A stretch of 64,000 bases of DNA from Sphingomonas sanxanigenens DSM 19645 = NX02 (GCF_000512205.2 NZ_CP011450.1:1-64000); one strand, 5' to 3'. Shown: positions 25,231-36,025, counted from the stretch's first letter. Notes: generated from the letters alone by a model not told the origin. Made by a program: numbers and translations.

Positions 25231-25859
25231 CTTACAGGTCGCGCGATCTTGCCTATCTAGTTGTCGCCGTCGTGTGCGGGATCGGTATCTACTTTATGTT
25301 CCGCACCATGTATATGGCGGAAGAGCCCCTGCCCTTCGCCCAGGAGATGACGCTGGTCTTTCTGGGTGGCGCCGTCACGATCGCACTGACGGCCGCTCTC
25401 CTCAATCGTCAGACAGAACTCGAACTTCGGAAAGAAGGAAGAGTGATCATCCTTCAGCAGCAATGTGCCATATACATGGCTTGCATAGAAAAGGTGGCGA
25501 AAATTGTCGAAAATATCAGACATGATGCCGTGCTGATCGATGATTTGAGGGTTCTAAATCATCAGCTTGCGGTAGTAGCCAGCGAAGAGGTTGTGGTCCG
25601 CTTTGAGGCTGTTCTCGACGCACTGTTGTCCGGCTTTGCGGATGGCGCGCTTTCCGGGGCTGACGGCGAGAAGGTGATGCAATCCGTCGCCGATCTAACG
25701 ACGGCGATGCGATCTGATGTCCTCCAGAACACGGCATTGACTTCGACGAATGCGGCGAGCGCCATTCGCCAAAACTCGAGACGAATGGAGCAATTAGACG
25801 ATCTCAGTTTCGAGGCGGAGGTTGCGACGAATAAGGAGAACAGCAATGCGCGCTCATAA
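25227..25859 (+). CDS. Two-TM membrane protein of unknown function
   Basis: A 210-residue protein with two N-terminal membrane helices (LAYLVVAVVCGIGIYFMF and MTLVFLGGAVTIALTAALL) and a cytoplasmic helical remainder (LELRKEGRVIILQQQCAIYM). The DNA is visibly richer in A and T than its neighbours, which suggests a separate origin. It takes the place that a small unassigned membrane protein has after hdeD in known stress-tolerance loci, but no homology is claimed. The IS110-family element lies immediately downstream. Confidence 0.6.
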   Translation: MTYRSRDLAYLVVAVVCGIGIYFMFRTMYMAEEPLPFAQEMTLVFLGGAVTIALTAALLNRQTELELRKEGRVIILQQQCAIYMACIEKVAKIVENIRHDAVLIDDLRVLNHQLAVVASEEVVVRFEAVLDALLSGFADGALSGADGEKVMQSVADLTTAMRSDVLQNTALTSTNAASAIRQNSRRMEQLDDLSFEAEVATNKENSNARS

Positions 25860-25940
25860 CCGTCCGCCCTTTCCGCCGAAAATTCCCAGGACTGATATGA
25901 GATCGTGGGAGGTTCCCACGGCGGTTATTGACGTGATGTC

Positions 25941-27292
25941 GTGGACGACCTCCGCACCAGCGTAGCTGTGCGATGATGTGGTCGTTGTAGGTCCACGTCT
26001 AGGAGTCGTTCCATGGAGCAGGAGGTTGTCACCGTCGGATTGGATCTGGCGAAGAATGTGTTTCAGGTTCACGCTATCGGCGCCGATGGCGCAGTGCTGA
26101 TCCGGCGCAAGCTGCGCAGGACCGAAGTCATCCGCTTCTTCGCTGAGTTGCCGCGTTGCCTGGTCGGCATGGAAGCGTGTGCCTCGGCGCATCACTGGGC
26201 GCGTGAGTTGATGGCGATCGGCCATGAGGTGCGCCTCATGCCGCCAGCCTATGTTAAGCCGTATGTGAAGCGCGGGAAAACCGATGCAGCGGATGCTGAA
26301 GCGATTTGCGAAGCGGTCACCCGGCCGACGATGCGTTTTGTCGCAGTGAAGTCGGTCGAGCAGCAAGCGGTGCTGATGCTCCACAAAAGTCGCGACCTGA
26401 TGGTCCGGCAGCGCACCATGCTGATCAACGCGCTTCGCGGCCACTTAGCTGAGTACGGGATCGTGACGGGTCTGGGCGCCGCCGGCGTAGTGGCTTCCCT
26501 GAAGGCGCTGCACGAAGAGCAGGACAGGTTTCCCGCACACGCACGTTCGGCCCTTCATGGCATTGCCGCTCAGTTGAGGGCACTAGCGAGCGAGATCGAG
26601 CGGCTTGAGGCGCAAATCCTCGATTGGCACCGTAACGACGAGACGAGCCGCAGGCTGGCTACGATCCCGGGGATCGGCCCGATTACAGCGTCGGCTATCG
26701 CGGCTGCGGTGCCGGACGCATCTCTGTTCCGATCAGGCCGTCAGTTCGCCGCCTGGCTTGGGCTCACACCTCGTGCGAACAGCTCGGGCGGCAAAGAGCG
26801 GCTCGGGGGAATAACCAAGCAGGGCGATGGCTATCTTCGCCGGCTTCTGGTCGTCGGTTCGACTGCTGTTATGCGAATGACGCGTAAGAGTCCGGCTCGC
26901 CAACCCTGGATGGCGGGCCTGCTTGAGCGCAAGCCAACCAAGATCGCGACAGTGGCGCTCGCCAACAAAACAGCACGGATTGCTTGGGCCGTGATGACGC
27001 GGAAGGAGGTGTACGCTCCCGCCGCATAAGGAGATCTCCGTCACACGATAATCGCGTGATGTGATGGGATGCGTTGGAGCAGCTCAGTAGTGATGACGAA
27101 CCGGTCAGACGGGGGTTGGTGAAACCCAGGGGGTCACAGAGCTTCGAGCGCGATGACGTGATTAGGGAGCCAGCCTGCGGACTTCATCAGGGCCAGCAGC
27201 CATGCGGTGCTGCGCGAACAGGCCGAACACATGGATGCACCCGACCGAGGTCATCAATGCCGAAAAGCTCTTGCGCCGCGGAGGTCGTCCAC
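25941..27292 (+). mobile_element. IS110-family insertion sequence
   Basis: The extent is set by a 15-bp inverted repeat, GTGGACGACCTCCGC at 25941-25955 and its complement at 27278-27292, enclosing one transposase gene. True ends may lie slightly outside. A further palindrome, CGTGGGA-GGT-TCCCACG, lies just outside at 25904-25920. Subterminal repeats are typical of the IS1111 subgroup. IS110 elements use a bridge RNA from a non-coding end to choose donor and target; the candidate tracts here are 25941-26012 and 27030-27292. Confidence 0.7.
26013..27029 (+). CDS. IS110-family transposase
   Basis: A 338-residue recombinase. The N-terminal RuvC-like DEDD domain starts with VTVGLDLAKNVFQVHAIGAD (D10) and continues with VGMEACASAHHWAREL and KTDAADAEAICEA. 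The C-terminal transposase_20 domain has the helix-hairpin segment LATIPGIGPITASAIAAAVP and the catalytic-serine region GLTPRANSSGGKERLGGITK. Both domains are complete, so the element may be active. An AGGAG ribosome-binding site precedes the ATG. Confidence 0.93.
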   Translation: MEQEVVTVGLDLAKNVFQVHAIGADGAVLIRRKLRRTEVIRFFAELPRCLVGMEACASAHHWARELMAIGHEVRLMPPAYVKPYVKRGKTDAADAEAICEAVTRPTMRFVAVKSVEQQAVLMLHKSRDLMVRQRTMLINALRGHLAEYGIVTGLGAAGVVASLKALHEEQDRFPAHARSALHGIAAQLRALASEIERLEAQILDWHRNDETSRRLATIPGIGPITASAIAAAVPDASLFRSGRQFAAWLGLTPRANSSGGKERLGGITKQGDGYLRRLLVVGSTAVMRMTRKSPARQPWMAGLLERKPTKIATVALANKTARIAWAVMTRKEVYAPAA

Positions 27293-27659
27293 ACATGGAC
27301 TCCATCCCTCTGACGGGTGCGATCGCGCCCTACGCCGTGCGGCAAATCGGCCAGGTCGCCGGCTGAACCCTGGAGCTCCGCAGCGCCGAAAACAAGGCGC
27401 GCGCCGGCTTCCTGACGACGGCGAGATTGCCGAAATCAGGCTGAGATATGTCAGCGCAGCTAGCAGACGGCGTCTCCATAGCAATGCTCGCGCGATGCTT
27501 TGCAAACAAGAGCAGGTGCCGAGTGACGACGATAGGCCGCAACAACTTGCCAGTTCGAAGGGGCAGCGAAGCACTGCTGTCCCGTCCGAAAGCACTTCGC
27601 CGTACTCGGCAGCACGCGTTGTGAAATGCGAACTTTAACTCACAAACGGAGGATGGACG
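27293..27659. other. Intergenic region, possible IS debris
   Basis: No convincing gene on either strand. The stretch next to the IS110 end keeps transposon-like composition; near 27600-27655 the sequence becomes A/T-richer and ends in a GGAGG ribosome-binding site, so the yfdX promoter must lie here. No clear -35/-10 pair or palindrome was identified. Confidence 0.4.
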
Positions 27660-28592
27660 ATGCGGAAACACCTAATCATCTCGACAGCCCTCGGCGCCCT
27701 CGCCATTTCGGCGTGGTCGAGCGCCGCAGCGGCCCAGGCTTCTGCACCCAGTCAGCAAGCGCAGCCGCAGACTTCGACTCAAGCGGCTCCGCCGGGCGGA
27801 GCCCAAGCGCAGTCGAGTCCCACCAACCCACCCGAGGCGCAGCGGGACAAGCTCGTCGACGAGGCGGTCGCCGCGGTGCGCGAGACGCAGAACGCTTTGA
27901 CCGCAATCGACCAGAACAAGAACGACGACGCGATCGCGGCGCTGGAGCGCGCGACCGGCAAGCTCGAGATCGTCCTCGCCCGCACGCCGACGCTTGCGCT
28001 CGCTCCGGTCGACGTGAGCGTCGTGACGCACGACGTGATCGGAACCCCGGCCGACGTCGAGAAAATCCGCGGAGAGGTGGGCGCCGCGATCGCGCAGGGT
28101 CGCCTGCAGCTGGCGCGCAAGCTCCTCTCCGACCTGGGTTCCGAAACGGTCGTGAACATCAGCAAGCTCCCGCTCGGCACCTACCCCGCCGCACTCAAGC
28201 AGGCGGCCGCGTTGCTGCACCAGGGCAAGCCGCAGGAGGCCAAGGCGGTCCTTCAGACCGCACTGGGCACGATCGTGATCGACCAGATCGTGATCCCGCT
28301 CCCTCTCGTTCGCGCGCAGCTCGCGCTCGAGGACGCGCGCAGCCTGCTCGAGAAAAGGAAGCGGACCGACGCGGAAAGCGCCCGCATGCGCCAGCTGTTG
28401 GGAACGGCCCGCACGCAGCTCCAGCTCGGCAAAGCGCTGGGCTATGCCACTGACAGCGAGATGACCGACCTGATCGCCTCGGTCGACGATCTCGAGCGTA
28501 AGACCGCCGGCTCGCAATCCGCGAAGGGGTTGCTCGATCCCTTTGGTCCCAAGTTCGACGAGGCCAGGCGGTCGAGCCAGCGCCCGCGCTAG
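27660..28592 (+). CDS. yfdX: YfdX family stress protein, exported
   Basis: A 310-residue protein with a Sec signal peptide (residues 1-25, LGALAISAWSSAAAAQ), a Gln/Pro-rich low-complexity segment to about 60, and a YfdX domain (DKLVDEAVAAVRETQNALTA, LEIVLARTPTLALAPVDVSV, ARKLLSDLGSETVVNISKLP). YfdX proteins act in acid and heat tolerance and accompany hdeD, Hsp20 and Clp genes in the transmissible locus of stress tolerance. A GGAGG ribosome-binding site precedes the ATG. It probably acts in the periplasm. Confidence 0.88.
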   Translation: MRKHLIISTALGALAISAWSSAAAAQASAPSQQAQPQTSTQAAPPGGAQAQSSPTNPPEAQRDKLVDEAVAAVRETQNALTAIDQNKNDDAIAALERATGKLEIVLARTPTLALAPVDVSVVTHDVIGTPADVEKIRGEVGAAIAQGRLQLARKLLSDLGSETVVNISKLPLGTYPAALKQAAALLHQGKPQEAKAVLQTALGTIVIDQIVIPLPLVRAQLALEDARSLLEKRKRTDAESARMRQLLGTARTQLQLGKALGYATDSEMTDLIASVDDLERKTAGSQSAKGLLDPFGPKFDEARRSSQRPR

Positions 28593-28647
28593 GCAGCACT
28601 CGGCGTTCGATCGTCTCCCGCGCGGGGGCTGGTCAACACAAGCACAA

Positions 28648-28673
28648 GGGGCGTTCAATCTGGCGAACGCCCC
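28648..28673 (+). terminator. Hairpin between yfdX and tkt
   Basis: GGGGCGTTC pairs with GAACGCCCC around an eight-base loop, just before the tkt ribosome-binding site. There is no T-run, so it may be an mRNA-stabilising or attenuating hairpin as readily as a terminator. Confidence 0.4.
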
Positions 28674-28685
28674 ACGGGAGGTAAC

Positions 28686-30758
28686 ATGTTGCGCCAGCCC
28701 GCCACCGCACGCGGCGCGTTCGAGGCCCTCGATCGTCTAGCCATCAACACGATCCGTACGCTCGCCATGGATGCCGTCGAGAAGGCGCAGTCCGGCCATC
28801 CCGGCACCCCGATGGCGCTTGCGCCGGTGGGCTACACGCTGTGGTCGCAGTTCCTCCGGATCGATCCCGACGTGCCGGACTGGCCCAATCGAGACCGTTT
28901 TGTGCTCTCGGTCGGGCACGCCTCCATGCTTCTCTACGCGCTTATCCACCTCGCCGGCATCAAGGAGGTCGATGCGGAAGGCAGGGCCACTGGCCTGCCT
29001 GCGGTTAGCCTCGACGACATCAAGAACTTTCGCCAGATGGGCTCCAGGACGCCGGGCCACCCCGAGTATCGGGTGACGACCGGCGTCGAGACCACGACGG
29101 GCCCGCTCGGTCAGGGCTGCGGCAATTCCGTCGGTATGGCGGTCGCCGAACGCTGGCTCGCCCAGCACTTCAATCGCGATGGCTTCACCCTCTTTGACCA
29201 TGACGTCTACGTGCTGTGCGGCGACGGCGACATGATGGAGGGCGTGTCGGGCGAGGCGGCAAGTCTCGCCGGACATCTCAAGCTTTCCAACCTCTGCTGG
29301 ATTTACGATTCAAACCGTATCAGCATCGAGGGCCATACCGACCTCGCCTTCACCGAGGATGTGGGCAAGCGCTTCGAGTCCTATGGTTGGAACGTGCTCC
29401 ACGTCGACGACGCCAACGATACTGAGGCGTTCGCGCGGGCAATCGAAAGCTTCAAGGCGACCGACGACCGACCCACCTTCGTCGTCGTCCACTCTATCAT
29501 CGGCTGGGGCAGCCCCAAGGCGGACAGCGAGAAGGCTCACGGCGAACCGCTTGGTGCCGACGCGATCGTCGCCACTAAGAAGGCGTATGGCTGGCCGGAG
29601 GACAAGACCTTCTACGTGCCCGACGGCGTCGCCAAGCACTTCAACGAGGCGATCGCCTCGCGCGGGCGCCGGCTGCGCGAGGAGTGGGAGGCGACCTTCG
29701 CCGGCTATCGTGAGACCTATCCCGGCATGGCGGCCGAGCTGGACGCGATGCGCAAGGGCGCGCTGCCGCCGGGCTGGGAGTCGGGCCTGCCGAGTTTCGA
29801 CCCGGATCCCAAGGGCGTCGCCTCGCGCGATTCCGCCGGCAAAGTGCTGAATGCGCTTGCCGGCAACGTCCCTTGGCTGGTGGGCGGATCGGCCGACCTG
29901 TCGCCATCCACCAAGACCGACCTAAAGAATTTCGGCTCGTTCCAGGCGGACAACCCTGGCGGGCGCACGATTCACTTCGGCGTGCGCGAGCATGCGATGG
30001 GCGCGATCGCCAACGGAATGGCGCTGTCCTACCTCAAGCCCTTCACCGCCACCTTCCTCGTCTTCGCCGACTATATGCGCGCGCCGGTCCGGCTTGCGGC
30101 GATCATGGAGCTGCCGGTCACCTTTGTCTTTACGCACGATTCGATCGGGGTCGGCGAGGACGGCCCGACCCACCAGCCGATCGAGCATCTGGCAACACTG
30201 CGCGCGATGCCCGGGCTCGACACCATCCGCCCGGGAGATGCGAACGAGGCGGCCGAGGCGTGGAAACTTGCCGTCCGCCAGACCCGTCGGCCGAGCGCGC
30301 TGATCCTCTCGCGCCAAGCGCTGCCGACGCTCGACCGGAGCCGCTATGCGGCCGCCGCCGGGGTCGCGAGGGGCGCGTACATCCTTGCCAGCGCCGATGA
30401 TCCGGAGCTCATCCTGATCGGCACCGGGAGCGAGCTGAGCCTTGTGGTCGGCGCCTATGAGAAGCTGGCAGCGGAGGGCGTACGGGCACGCGTCGTGTCG
30501 ATGCCGAGCTGGTCCCGCTTCGAGGAGCAGGACGACGCCTACAAGCAGTTGGTCCTAACCCCCGGCATAGAGGCGCGCCTGGCGGTGGAGCAGGGCGGCG
30601 CAATCGGGTGGGACCGCTATGTCGGCGCTCGCGGCCGAACGATCACGATGTCGACGTTCGGGGCGTCTGCCCCGCTTGCCAAACTCCAGGAGAAGTTCGG
30701 CTTCACCGTCGACCATGTGGTCGAGGCAGCGCGCTCAATGATCTTGCAGGAGGCGTGA
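28686..30758 (+). CDS. tkt: Transketolase
   Basis: A 690-residue thiamine-diphosphate enzyme that moves two-carbon units between sugar phosphates in the non-oxidative pentose-phosphate pathway. Landmarks in order are KAQSGHPGTPMALAPVGYTL (substrate and cofactor site), the ThDP motif GDGDMMEGVSGEAASLAGHL, the catalytic-Glu region REHAMGAIANGMALS, and THDSIGVGEDGPTHQPIEHL. Full length for the family. A GGGAGG ribosome-binding site lies before the ATG. It is the first gene of tkt, tal-pgi, gnd, zwf, all on one strand with two-base to 16-base gaps or overlaps. Confidence 0.95.
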   Translation: MLRQPATARGAFEALDRLAINTIRTLAMDAVEKAQSGHPGTPMALAPVGYTLWSQFLRIDPDVPDWPNRDRFVLSVGHASMLLYALIHLAGIKEVDAEGRATGLPAVSLDDIKNFRQMGSRTPGHPEYRVTTGVETTTGPLGQGCGNSVGMAVAERWLAQHFNRDGFTLFDHDVYVLCGDGDMMEGVSGEAASLAGHLKLSNLCWIYDSNRISIEGHTDLAFTEDVGKRFESYGWNVLHVDDANDTEAFARAIESFKATDDRPTFVVVHSIIGWGSPKADSEKAHGEPLGADAIVATKKAYGWPEDKTFYVPDGVAKHFNEAIASRGRRLREEWEATFAGYRETYPGMAAELDAMRKGALPPGWESGLPSFDPDPKGVASRDSAGKVLNALAGNVPWLVGGSADLSPSTKTDLKNFGSFQADNPGGRTIHFGVREHAMGAIANGMALSYLKPFTATFLVFADYMRAPVRLAAIMELPVTFVFTHDSIGVGEDGPTHQPIEHLATLRAMPGLDTIRPGDANEAAEAWKLAVRQTRRPSALILSRQALPTLDRSRYAAAAGVARGAYILASADDPELILIGTGSELSLVVGAYEKLAAEGVRARVVSMPSWSRFEEQDDAYKQLVLTPGIEARLAVEQGGAIGWDRYVGARGRTITMSTFGASAPLAKLQEKFGFTVDHVVEAARSMILQEA

Positions 30759-30760
30759 CG

Positions 30761-33565
30761 ATGGCGAGCCGGGTCAGGAAGCTGCACGATTTTGGCCAGG
30801 CCCCCTGGCTGGACTTTGTCGACCGCCGCTTCCTCAAGGAAGGTGGGCTGCAAAGGCTCGTCGAGGAAGACGGCGTCACCGGCGTGACCTCCAATCCGTC
30901 CATCTTCGAGAAGGCGATCGCGCATGGCGATGCCTACGACGCGCAGCTCCTGGCTCTTCTCCAGAGCCGACCCGGCACGAGCATCACCCAAGCCTATGAG
31001 GCGCTCGCGGTTCAGGACATCCAAGACGCGGCCGACACGCTGCAGCCGGTCTATGAGCGGCTGAACCGGACGGACGGCTACGTCAGTCTCGAGGTCTCCC
31101 CCTATCTCGCTGAGAGCACCGAGGAGACGGTCGCGGAAGCACAGCGGCTGTGGCGACAGATCGACCGTCCCAACCTGATGATCAAAGTGCCCGGTACCCA
31201 GGCGGGTGTCCCTGCCATCCGCCAGCTGATCGAAGATGGCATTAACATCAACGTGACGCTGCTGTTCGGCCAGCAGAGCTATGCCGCGGTTGCGATGGCC
31301 TTCGTGGAGGGGTTGGAAGCACGGCTCGCCCAAGGCCAGCCGATCGACCGTATCGCAAGCGTGGCGAGCTTCTTCGTCAGTCGGATCGATGCCGCGATCG
31401 ACAGGAAAATTGCCGAACGCCTGAAAAGCGCTGACGCGGAGGCCGAGGCGCTTACGGGACTGCGCGGACAGGTCGCCATCGCCAACGCCAAGCTCGCCTA
31501 TCAATGGTATCTCGGCTTGGTAGCTTCGGAACGCTGGCAGGCGCTCGTGGAGCGCAGGGCGATGCCGCAGAGGCTCCTCTGGGCCTCCACCGGCACCAAG
31601 GATCCGAGCTACCCCGACACCCTTTACGTAGACAACCTGATCGGGCCTGAAACCGTCAACACGTTGCCGCCCAAGACGATGGACGCCTTCCGTGATCATG
31701 GCACGCTCGCGCCGTCCCTGACCGCCGAAGTGGAAAGCGCGCGTCGGATTCTCCGCGAGGTAGACCGTCTCGGGCTCGACTTGCCAGCGGTCGCGGACGA
31801 GCTCGTGCGAGACGGCGTGAAGCAGTTCGCCGACGCAGCCGATGCGCTCCTTGGTGCCGTTGCTGCCAAGCGCTCCGCCATTGTCGGAGACGGGCTGAAC
31901 AGCATGCACGAGGCACTGCCGCGGGAGCTCGACGAGGCGGTAGAGGCGCGGCTCGAGCGAATGCGTCAGGAAAGCTGGTCCAGACGGCTATGGGCAGGCG
32001 ATGCCACGCTATGGACCGGCGGCGAGGAAGCCAAGTGGCTCGGGTGGCTTGCCGCAGGTAAGGGCGAGCAGATCGACCCCGAGGCATTGAAAGCTCTCGG
32101 CGCTCAGGCAGCCCAGTATCGGTCCGCGGTGCTCCTCGGCATGGGCGGGTCGAGCCTCGGCCCGGAGGTCTTGGCCGAGATCGTGGGGCCGCGGAGCGGC
32201 AGCCCGATGATCCATGTGCTCGATACCACCGATCCGAAGCAAATCGCCGCAGTGGCGGCGGCGATCGACCCCGAGCACACGCTGTTCATCGTTGCCTCCA
32301 AGTCGGGCTCGACGATGGAGCCGGAACTGCTGCGCGCCTATTTCTGGAATCTGGCGGGCCAGGACGGCAGTCGCTTCATCGCCATCACCGACCCGGGATC
32401 GCGCCTGGCAAAGATCGCGCACGATCATGGCTACGCGGGCGTCTTCCTGGGCGATCCAACGATTGGCGGCCGCTATTCGGTTCTCAGCGTCTTCGGGATG
32501 GTGCCCGCGGCCGTGATGGGTATGGACGTGGCCGAGTTCTTCACCAGGGTTGCGCCGATGGTGCAGAGCTGCGCGCCCGACGCGCCGCCCGCCTTCAATC
32601 CTGGCGTGCGGCTCGGTGCGATCCTGGGGGAAGCGGCGAACCGCGGGCGCGACAAGGTGACGGTGCTGACCTCGCCCGCGCTTCGGGCATTCGGAGCGTG
32701 GCTCGAACAGCTGTTGGCCGAGTCCACCGGCAAGCAGGGCAGGGGCATCGTTCCCGTCGACCTGGAACCGCCGGTACCGCCGGCGCACTATGGATCGGAC
32801 CGCCTCTTCGTACTGCTGTCGCTCACGGGCGACGATCACGCCAGGCTCGACGCCCATGCCGATGCGCTCGTTACCGCCGGCCAGCCGGTCGTGCGGATAG
32901 CGCTCTCGTCAAAGGAGATGATCGGGCAGGAGTTCTTTCGCTGGGAGATCGCTACCGCGGTAGCCGGCGCGGTGATCGGGATCGACCCTTTCGACCAGCC
33001 CGACGTCGAGGATGCCAAGATCAGGACGCGGGTGCTGATCGACGCCTACGAAGCCACCGGCAGCCTGGCGCCCGAGACACCATTTTTCGAGGATGGCAGG
33101 GTGGCCTTCTTCGGGCCCGCCGACCGAGGCCATTCCGGCGACAACGCGGTCCAGATCCTGCGCACCCATTTAGCGCGTCCCGGCCCCGGCGATTATGTAG
33201 GGTTCCTTCTTTACGTCGAACGCAACCCGGCGAACGAGGCTCTCGTCGCACGCATGCGCGAACGGGTCGTGAAGGCGCGACACGTCGCCACCGTCGCGGG
33301 CTTCGGGCCGCGTTTCCTCCACTCGACTGGTCAGGCGTACAAGGGAGGGCCGCGCTCGGGAGTGTTTCTCGAGATCACCCGCACGCCCGATCCCGACGTC
33401 CCGATCCCAGGACGTAAAGCCAGCTTCGGCACGGTCCAGCTCGCCCAAGCGCGAGGCGATCTCGACGTGCTCGCCAGCCGGGGCCAGCGCGTCCTGCGGG
33501 TCCACCTCCAAAGCGCCAGTCTGAGCGACCTTGAAGAATTGCTCGACGAAGCACTCCGGAATTGA
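30761..33565 (+). CDS. tal-pgi: Bifunctional transaldolase/glucose-6-phosphate isomerase
   Basis: A 934-residue fusion. Residues about 1-370 are transaldolase ([16 protein letters not shown] and the Schiff-base lysine in [13 protein letters not shown]). Residues about 400-934 are phosphoglucose isomerase ([20 protein letters not shown], then [20 protein letters not shown]). Fusions of these two enzymes are known in several bacterial lineages. Together they link fructose-6-P, sedoheptulose-7-P and glucose-6-P and so let the pathway cycle carbon back to glucose-6-P for more NADPH. The start at 30761 follows an AGGAGG site two bases after tkt ends. Confidence 0.93.
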   Translation: MASRVRKLHDFGQAPWLDFVDRRFLKEGGLQRLVEEDGVTGVTSNPSIFEKAIAHGDAYDAQLLALLQSRPGTSITQAYEALAVQDIQDAADTLQPVYERLNRTDGYVSLEVSPYLAESTEETVAEAQRLWRQIDRPNLMIKVPGTQAGVPAIRQLIEDGININVTLLFGQQSYAAVAMAFVEGLEARLAQGQPIDRIASVASFFVSRIDAAIDRKIAERLKSADAEAEALTGLRGQVAIANAKLAYQWYLGLVASERWQALVERRAMPQRLLWASTGTKDPSYPDTLYVDNLIGPETVNTLPPKTMDAFRDHGTLAPSLTAEVESARRILREVDRLGLDLPAVADELVRDGVKQFADAADALLGAVAAKRSAIVGDGLNSMHEALPRELDEAVEARLERMRQESWSRRLWAGDATLWTGGEEAKWLGWLAAGKGEQIDPEALKALGAQAAQYRSAVLLGMGGSSLGPEVLAEIVGPRSGSPMIHVLDTTDPKQIAAVAAAIDPEHTLFIVASKSGSTMEPELLRAYFWNLAGQDGSRFIAITDPGSRLAKIAHDHGYAGVFLGDPTIGGRYSVLSVFGMVPAAVMGMDVAEFFTRVAPMVQSCAPDAPPAFNPGVRLGAILGEAANRGRDKVTVLTSPALRAFGAWLEQLLAESTGKQGRGIVPVDLEPPVPPAHYGSDRLFVLLSLTGDDHARLDAHADALVTAGQPVVRIALSSKEMIGQEFFRWEIATAVAGAVIGIDPFDQPDVEDAKIRTRVLIDAYEATGSLAPETPFFEDGRVAFFGPADRGHSGDNAVQILRTHLARPGPGDYVGFLLYVERNPANEALVARMRERVVKARHVATVAGFGPRFLHSTGQAYKGGPRSGVFLEITRTPDPDVPIPGRKASFGTVQLAQARGDLDVLASRGQRVLRVHLQSASLSDLEELLDEALRN

Positions 33566-33581
33566 GCGGGAGCCTGGAAAT

Positions 33582-34568
33582 ATGCGGATCGGAATGATCG
33601 GCCTCGGCCGGATGGGAGGCAACATCGCCCGTCGGCTTCAACGCTCCGGACATCAGCCAGTGGTCTTCGACCGCAATCCTGAGGCGGTGGCGGAACTCGA
33701 GCTTGAAGGATTCGAGCCGGCTGACTCGCTTGAGGAAATCAAGAAGAAGCTGGGCACGGAGGCAGTCTTCTGGGTCATGCTGCCCGCGGGCGAGCCGACC
33801 GAGAAGACGATCCAGATCCTCCGCACGATCGCCGAACCTGGCGACGTCGTCATCGATGGCGGCAACAGCTTCTACAAGGACGATATTCGCCGGGCGAAGC
33901 TGCTGGCCGACAAGGGCATCCACTATATTGATGTCGGTACCTCGGGAGGCGTGTGGGGCCTCGAGCGCGGCTATTGCATGATGATCGGCGGACCGAAGGA
34001 GGCCGTCGACCATCTCGATCCGATCTTCGACGCGCTCGCGCCGGGCATCGGCACCATTCCGCGGACGCCGAACCGGATGGAGCATGAGGGAGAGGATGCG
34101 CGCGCGGAGAAGGGCTATATCCACGCCGGGCCCGCCGGCGCGGGTCACTTCGTCAAGATGGTGCACAACGGCATCGAATACGGCCTGATGCAGGCATATG
34201 CCGAAGGCTTCGACATTCTGAAGTCGAAGCAGTCCAGCAAGCTTCCCGAGGATGAGCGCTACGTTCTCAATCTCACCGACATCGCCGAGGTGTGGCGGCG
34301 CGGCTCTGTCATATCCTCTTGGCTTCTGGACCTCACTGCGGCGGCGCTCGCCAAGGATCAGATGCTCTCGCAGTTCTCCGGGCGGGTTGCGGATTCGGGC
34401 GAGGGGCGCTGGACCGTCGAGGCGGCCATGGAAGAGGCGGTTCCCGCTGTGGTCCTTACCGCTGCGCTGTTTGCCCGGTATCGGAGCCGGGTCGAGCACA
34501 CCTTCGCCGACCAGGTGCTTTCCGCGATGCGCTTCGGGTTCGGCGGGCATGTCGAGATCCCGCAGTGA
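33582..34568 (+). CDS. gnd: 6-phosphogluconate dehydrogenase, decarboxylating (short type)
   Basis: A 328-residue enzyme of the short GndA/YqeC type. It has an N-terminal Rossmann motif ([16 protein letters not shown], residues 4-19), the substrate motif [20 protein letters not shown] and the catalytic-lysine region [19 protein letters not shown]. It oxidises 6-phosphogluconate to ribulose-5-phosphate with CO2 release. Short-type enzymes are often NAD-linked, so the cofactor cannot be assumed to be NADP. The start follows a GGGAGCC site; it shares a GTGA overlap with zwf. Confidence 0.93.
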   Translation: MRIGMIGLGRMGGNIARRLQRSGHQPVVFDRNPEAVAELELEGFEPADSLEEIKKKLGTEAVFWVMLPAGEPTEKTIQILRTIAEPGDVVIDGGNSFYKDDIRRAKLLADKGIHYIDVGTSGGVWGLERGYCMMIGGPKEAVDHLDPIFDALAPGIGTIPRTPNRMEHEGEDARAEKGYIHAGPAGAGHFVKMVHNGIEYGLMQAYAEGFDILKSKQSSKLPEDERYVLNLTDIAEVWRRGSVISSWLLDLTAAALAKDQMLSQFSGRVADSGEGRWTVEAAMEEAVPAVVLTAALFARYRSRVEHTFADQVLSAMRFGFGGHVEIPQ

Positions 34569-36025
34569 ATGGAGTGACCGTGCCGGGGCGCCCGGCGACG
34601 ATCGTCATCTTCGGCGCGACAGGAGACCTCACCCGCAGGCTGCTGGTCCCGGCGCTGGCCAACCTCTGCTTCGACGGACTCTTGAGCGAAGAGCTCAACG
34701 TCATCGGCATAGCCCTTCGGGATGGCGATGATGAAAGTCTGCGCGTGAGCCTCGATGAGTTCGCGCCGCAGACACAGTGCTGGCAACGATTGCGCCAGCG
34801 GACCAGCTACCTCCCCGGCGACTTCACGCTTGGGACTGTCTACGAAAGGCTCAAGCAGCGGCTGGGCGAGGACGACGCGGCATTTTATCTGGCCACGCCG
34901 CCGCAGTTCTTCGGGGTCATCGTGGACAGGCTCGCCGACGCCGGCCTCACGGAGGAACATGACGGCGGCTTTCGGCGGGTGGTGATCGAGAAGCCCTTCG
35001 GTCACGACCTCGAATCCGCACGGGCTCTCAACCAGCGGATCCTGTCGCGAGTGAACGAGAGCCAAGTTTACCGGATCGATCACTTCCTGGGGAAGGAAAC
35101 CGTCCAGAACATCCTGGTCGCGCGGTTCGGCAACGCCTGGCTGGAGGCGGTATGGAACCACCGCTACGTGGACCACATCCAGATTTCAGCCGCCGAAGCG
35201 ATCGGCGTCGGCACCCGCGGGGCGTTCTACGACACAACCGGTGCGCTCCGGGACATGGTTCCCAACCACCTGATGCAGCTTTTGTCGATGATCGCAATGG
35301 AGCCGCCAAACAGCTTCGACGCCGAGGTCATCCGCGACGAAAAGGCAAAGCTGCTTCGGGCCGTCCGTCGCATTACCCCGGATGAGGCGCGAAGCGACGC
35401 GGTGCGGGGCATGTACGCAGCCGGCCAGGTCAACGGCCAGATGATCCCCGCCTATCGCGAGACGCCGCACGTGGACCCGAACACCGCCACCGAAACTTAT
35501 GTGGCGCTCAAGCTCATGGTCGACACCTGGCGCTGGACCGGCGTGCCCTTCTATCTGCGCACGGGGAAGGCGCTCGCCGCACGGGACACCGAGATCGTGG
35601 TCACCTTCAAGCCCGTGCCATATGCGACGTTTCGGGAGACCCCGGTCGCTCCTCTCCCGGCCAATCAGCTCGTATTCCAGATCCAGCCGCACGAAGGGAT
35701 CGACCTTGGTTTCCTGGTCAAACGGCCGGGTCCGCAAGTGGAGGCGGTCCCCGTAGCGCTCGATTTTGCTTATGCAGAGAAGTTCGCCGTCGCGCACCGG
35801 ACAGGGTACGAAACCCTCCTGTATGACATGATGAAGGGCGATCAGACGCTCTTCCAGCGTGCCGACCAGATCGAGGCGGGATGGGCCGTTGTGCAGCCGA
35901 TCCTGGACGCCTGGGCTCGGGGCGAGGGGGTGCTGGAGGAATATACGCCAGGCACTTCCGGACCTCGCGCCGCCGACGCACTGATCGCCCGCGATGGCCG
36001 GCAATGGCACGCATTGGGTCGATAA
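34565..36025 (+). CDS. zwf: Glucose-6-phosphate 1-dehydrogenase
   Basis: A 486-residue enzyme for the first, NADPH-forming step of the oxidative pentose-phosphate pathway. The N-terminal nucleotide-binding motif is [17 protein letters not shown]. The active-site signature reads [13 protein letters not shown] (the canonical tyrosine in RIDHYLGKE is phenylalanine here). EKPFGHDL and [13 protein letters not shown] are also present. A GTG start overlaps the gnd stop (GTGA). No gluconolactonase gene accompanies it, so that step may come from elsewhere in the genome or be spontaneous. Confidence 0.95.
   Translation: MNGVTVPGRPATIVIFGATGDLTRRLLVPALANLCFDGLLSEELNVIGIALRDGDDESLRVSLDEFAPQTQCWQRLRQRTSYLPGDFTLGTVYERLKQRLGEDDAAFYLATPPQFFGVIVDRLADAGLTEEHDGGFRRVVIEKPFGHDLESARALNQRILSRVNESQVYRIDHFLGKETVQNILVARFGNAWLEAVWNHRYVDHIQISAAEAIGVGTRGAFYDTTGALRDMVPNHLMQLLSMIAMEPPNSFDAEVIRDEKAKLLRAVRRITPDEARSDAVRGMYAAGQVNGQMIPAYRETPHVDPNTATETYVALKLMVDTWRWTGVPFYLRTGKALAARDTEIVVTFKPVPYATFRETPVAPLPANQLVFQIQPHEGIDLGFLVKRPGPQVEAVPVALDFAYAEKFAVAHRTGYETLLYDMMKGDQTLFQRADQIEAGWAVVQPILDAWARGEGVLEEYTPGTSGPRAADALIARDGRQWHALGR

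Noticed and set aside
27074-27638. Short frames after the IS110 element
   Set aside because: No ribosome-binding sites, no family pattern; probably IS debris and the yfdX promoter region.
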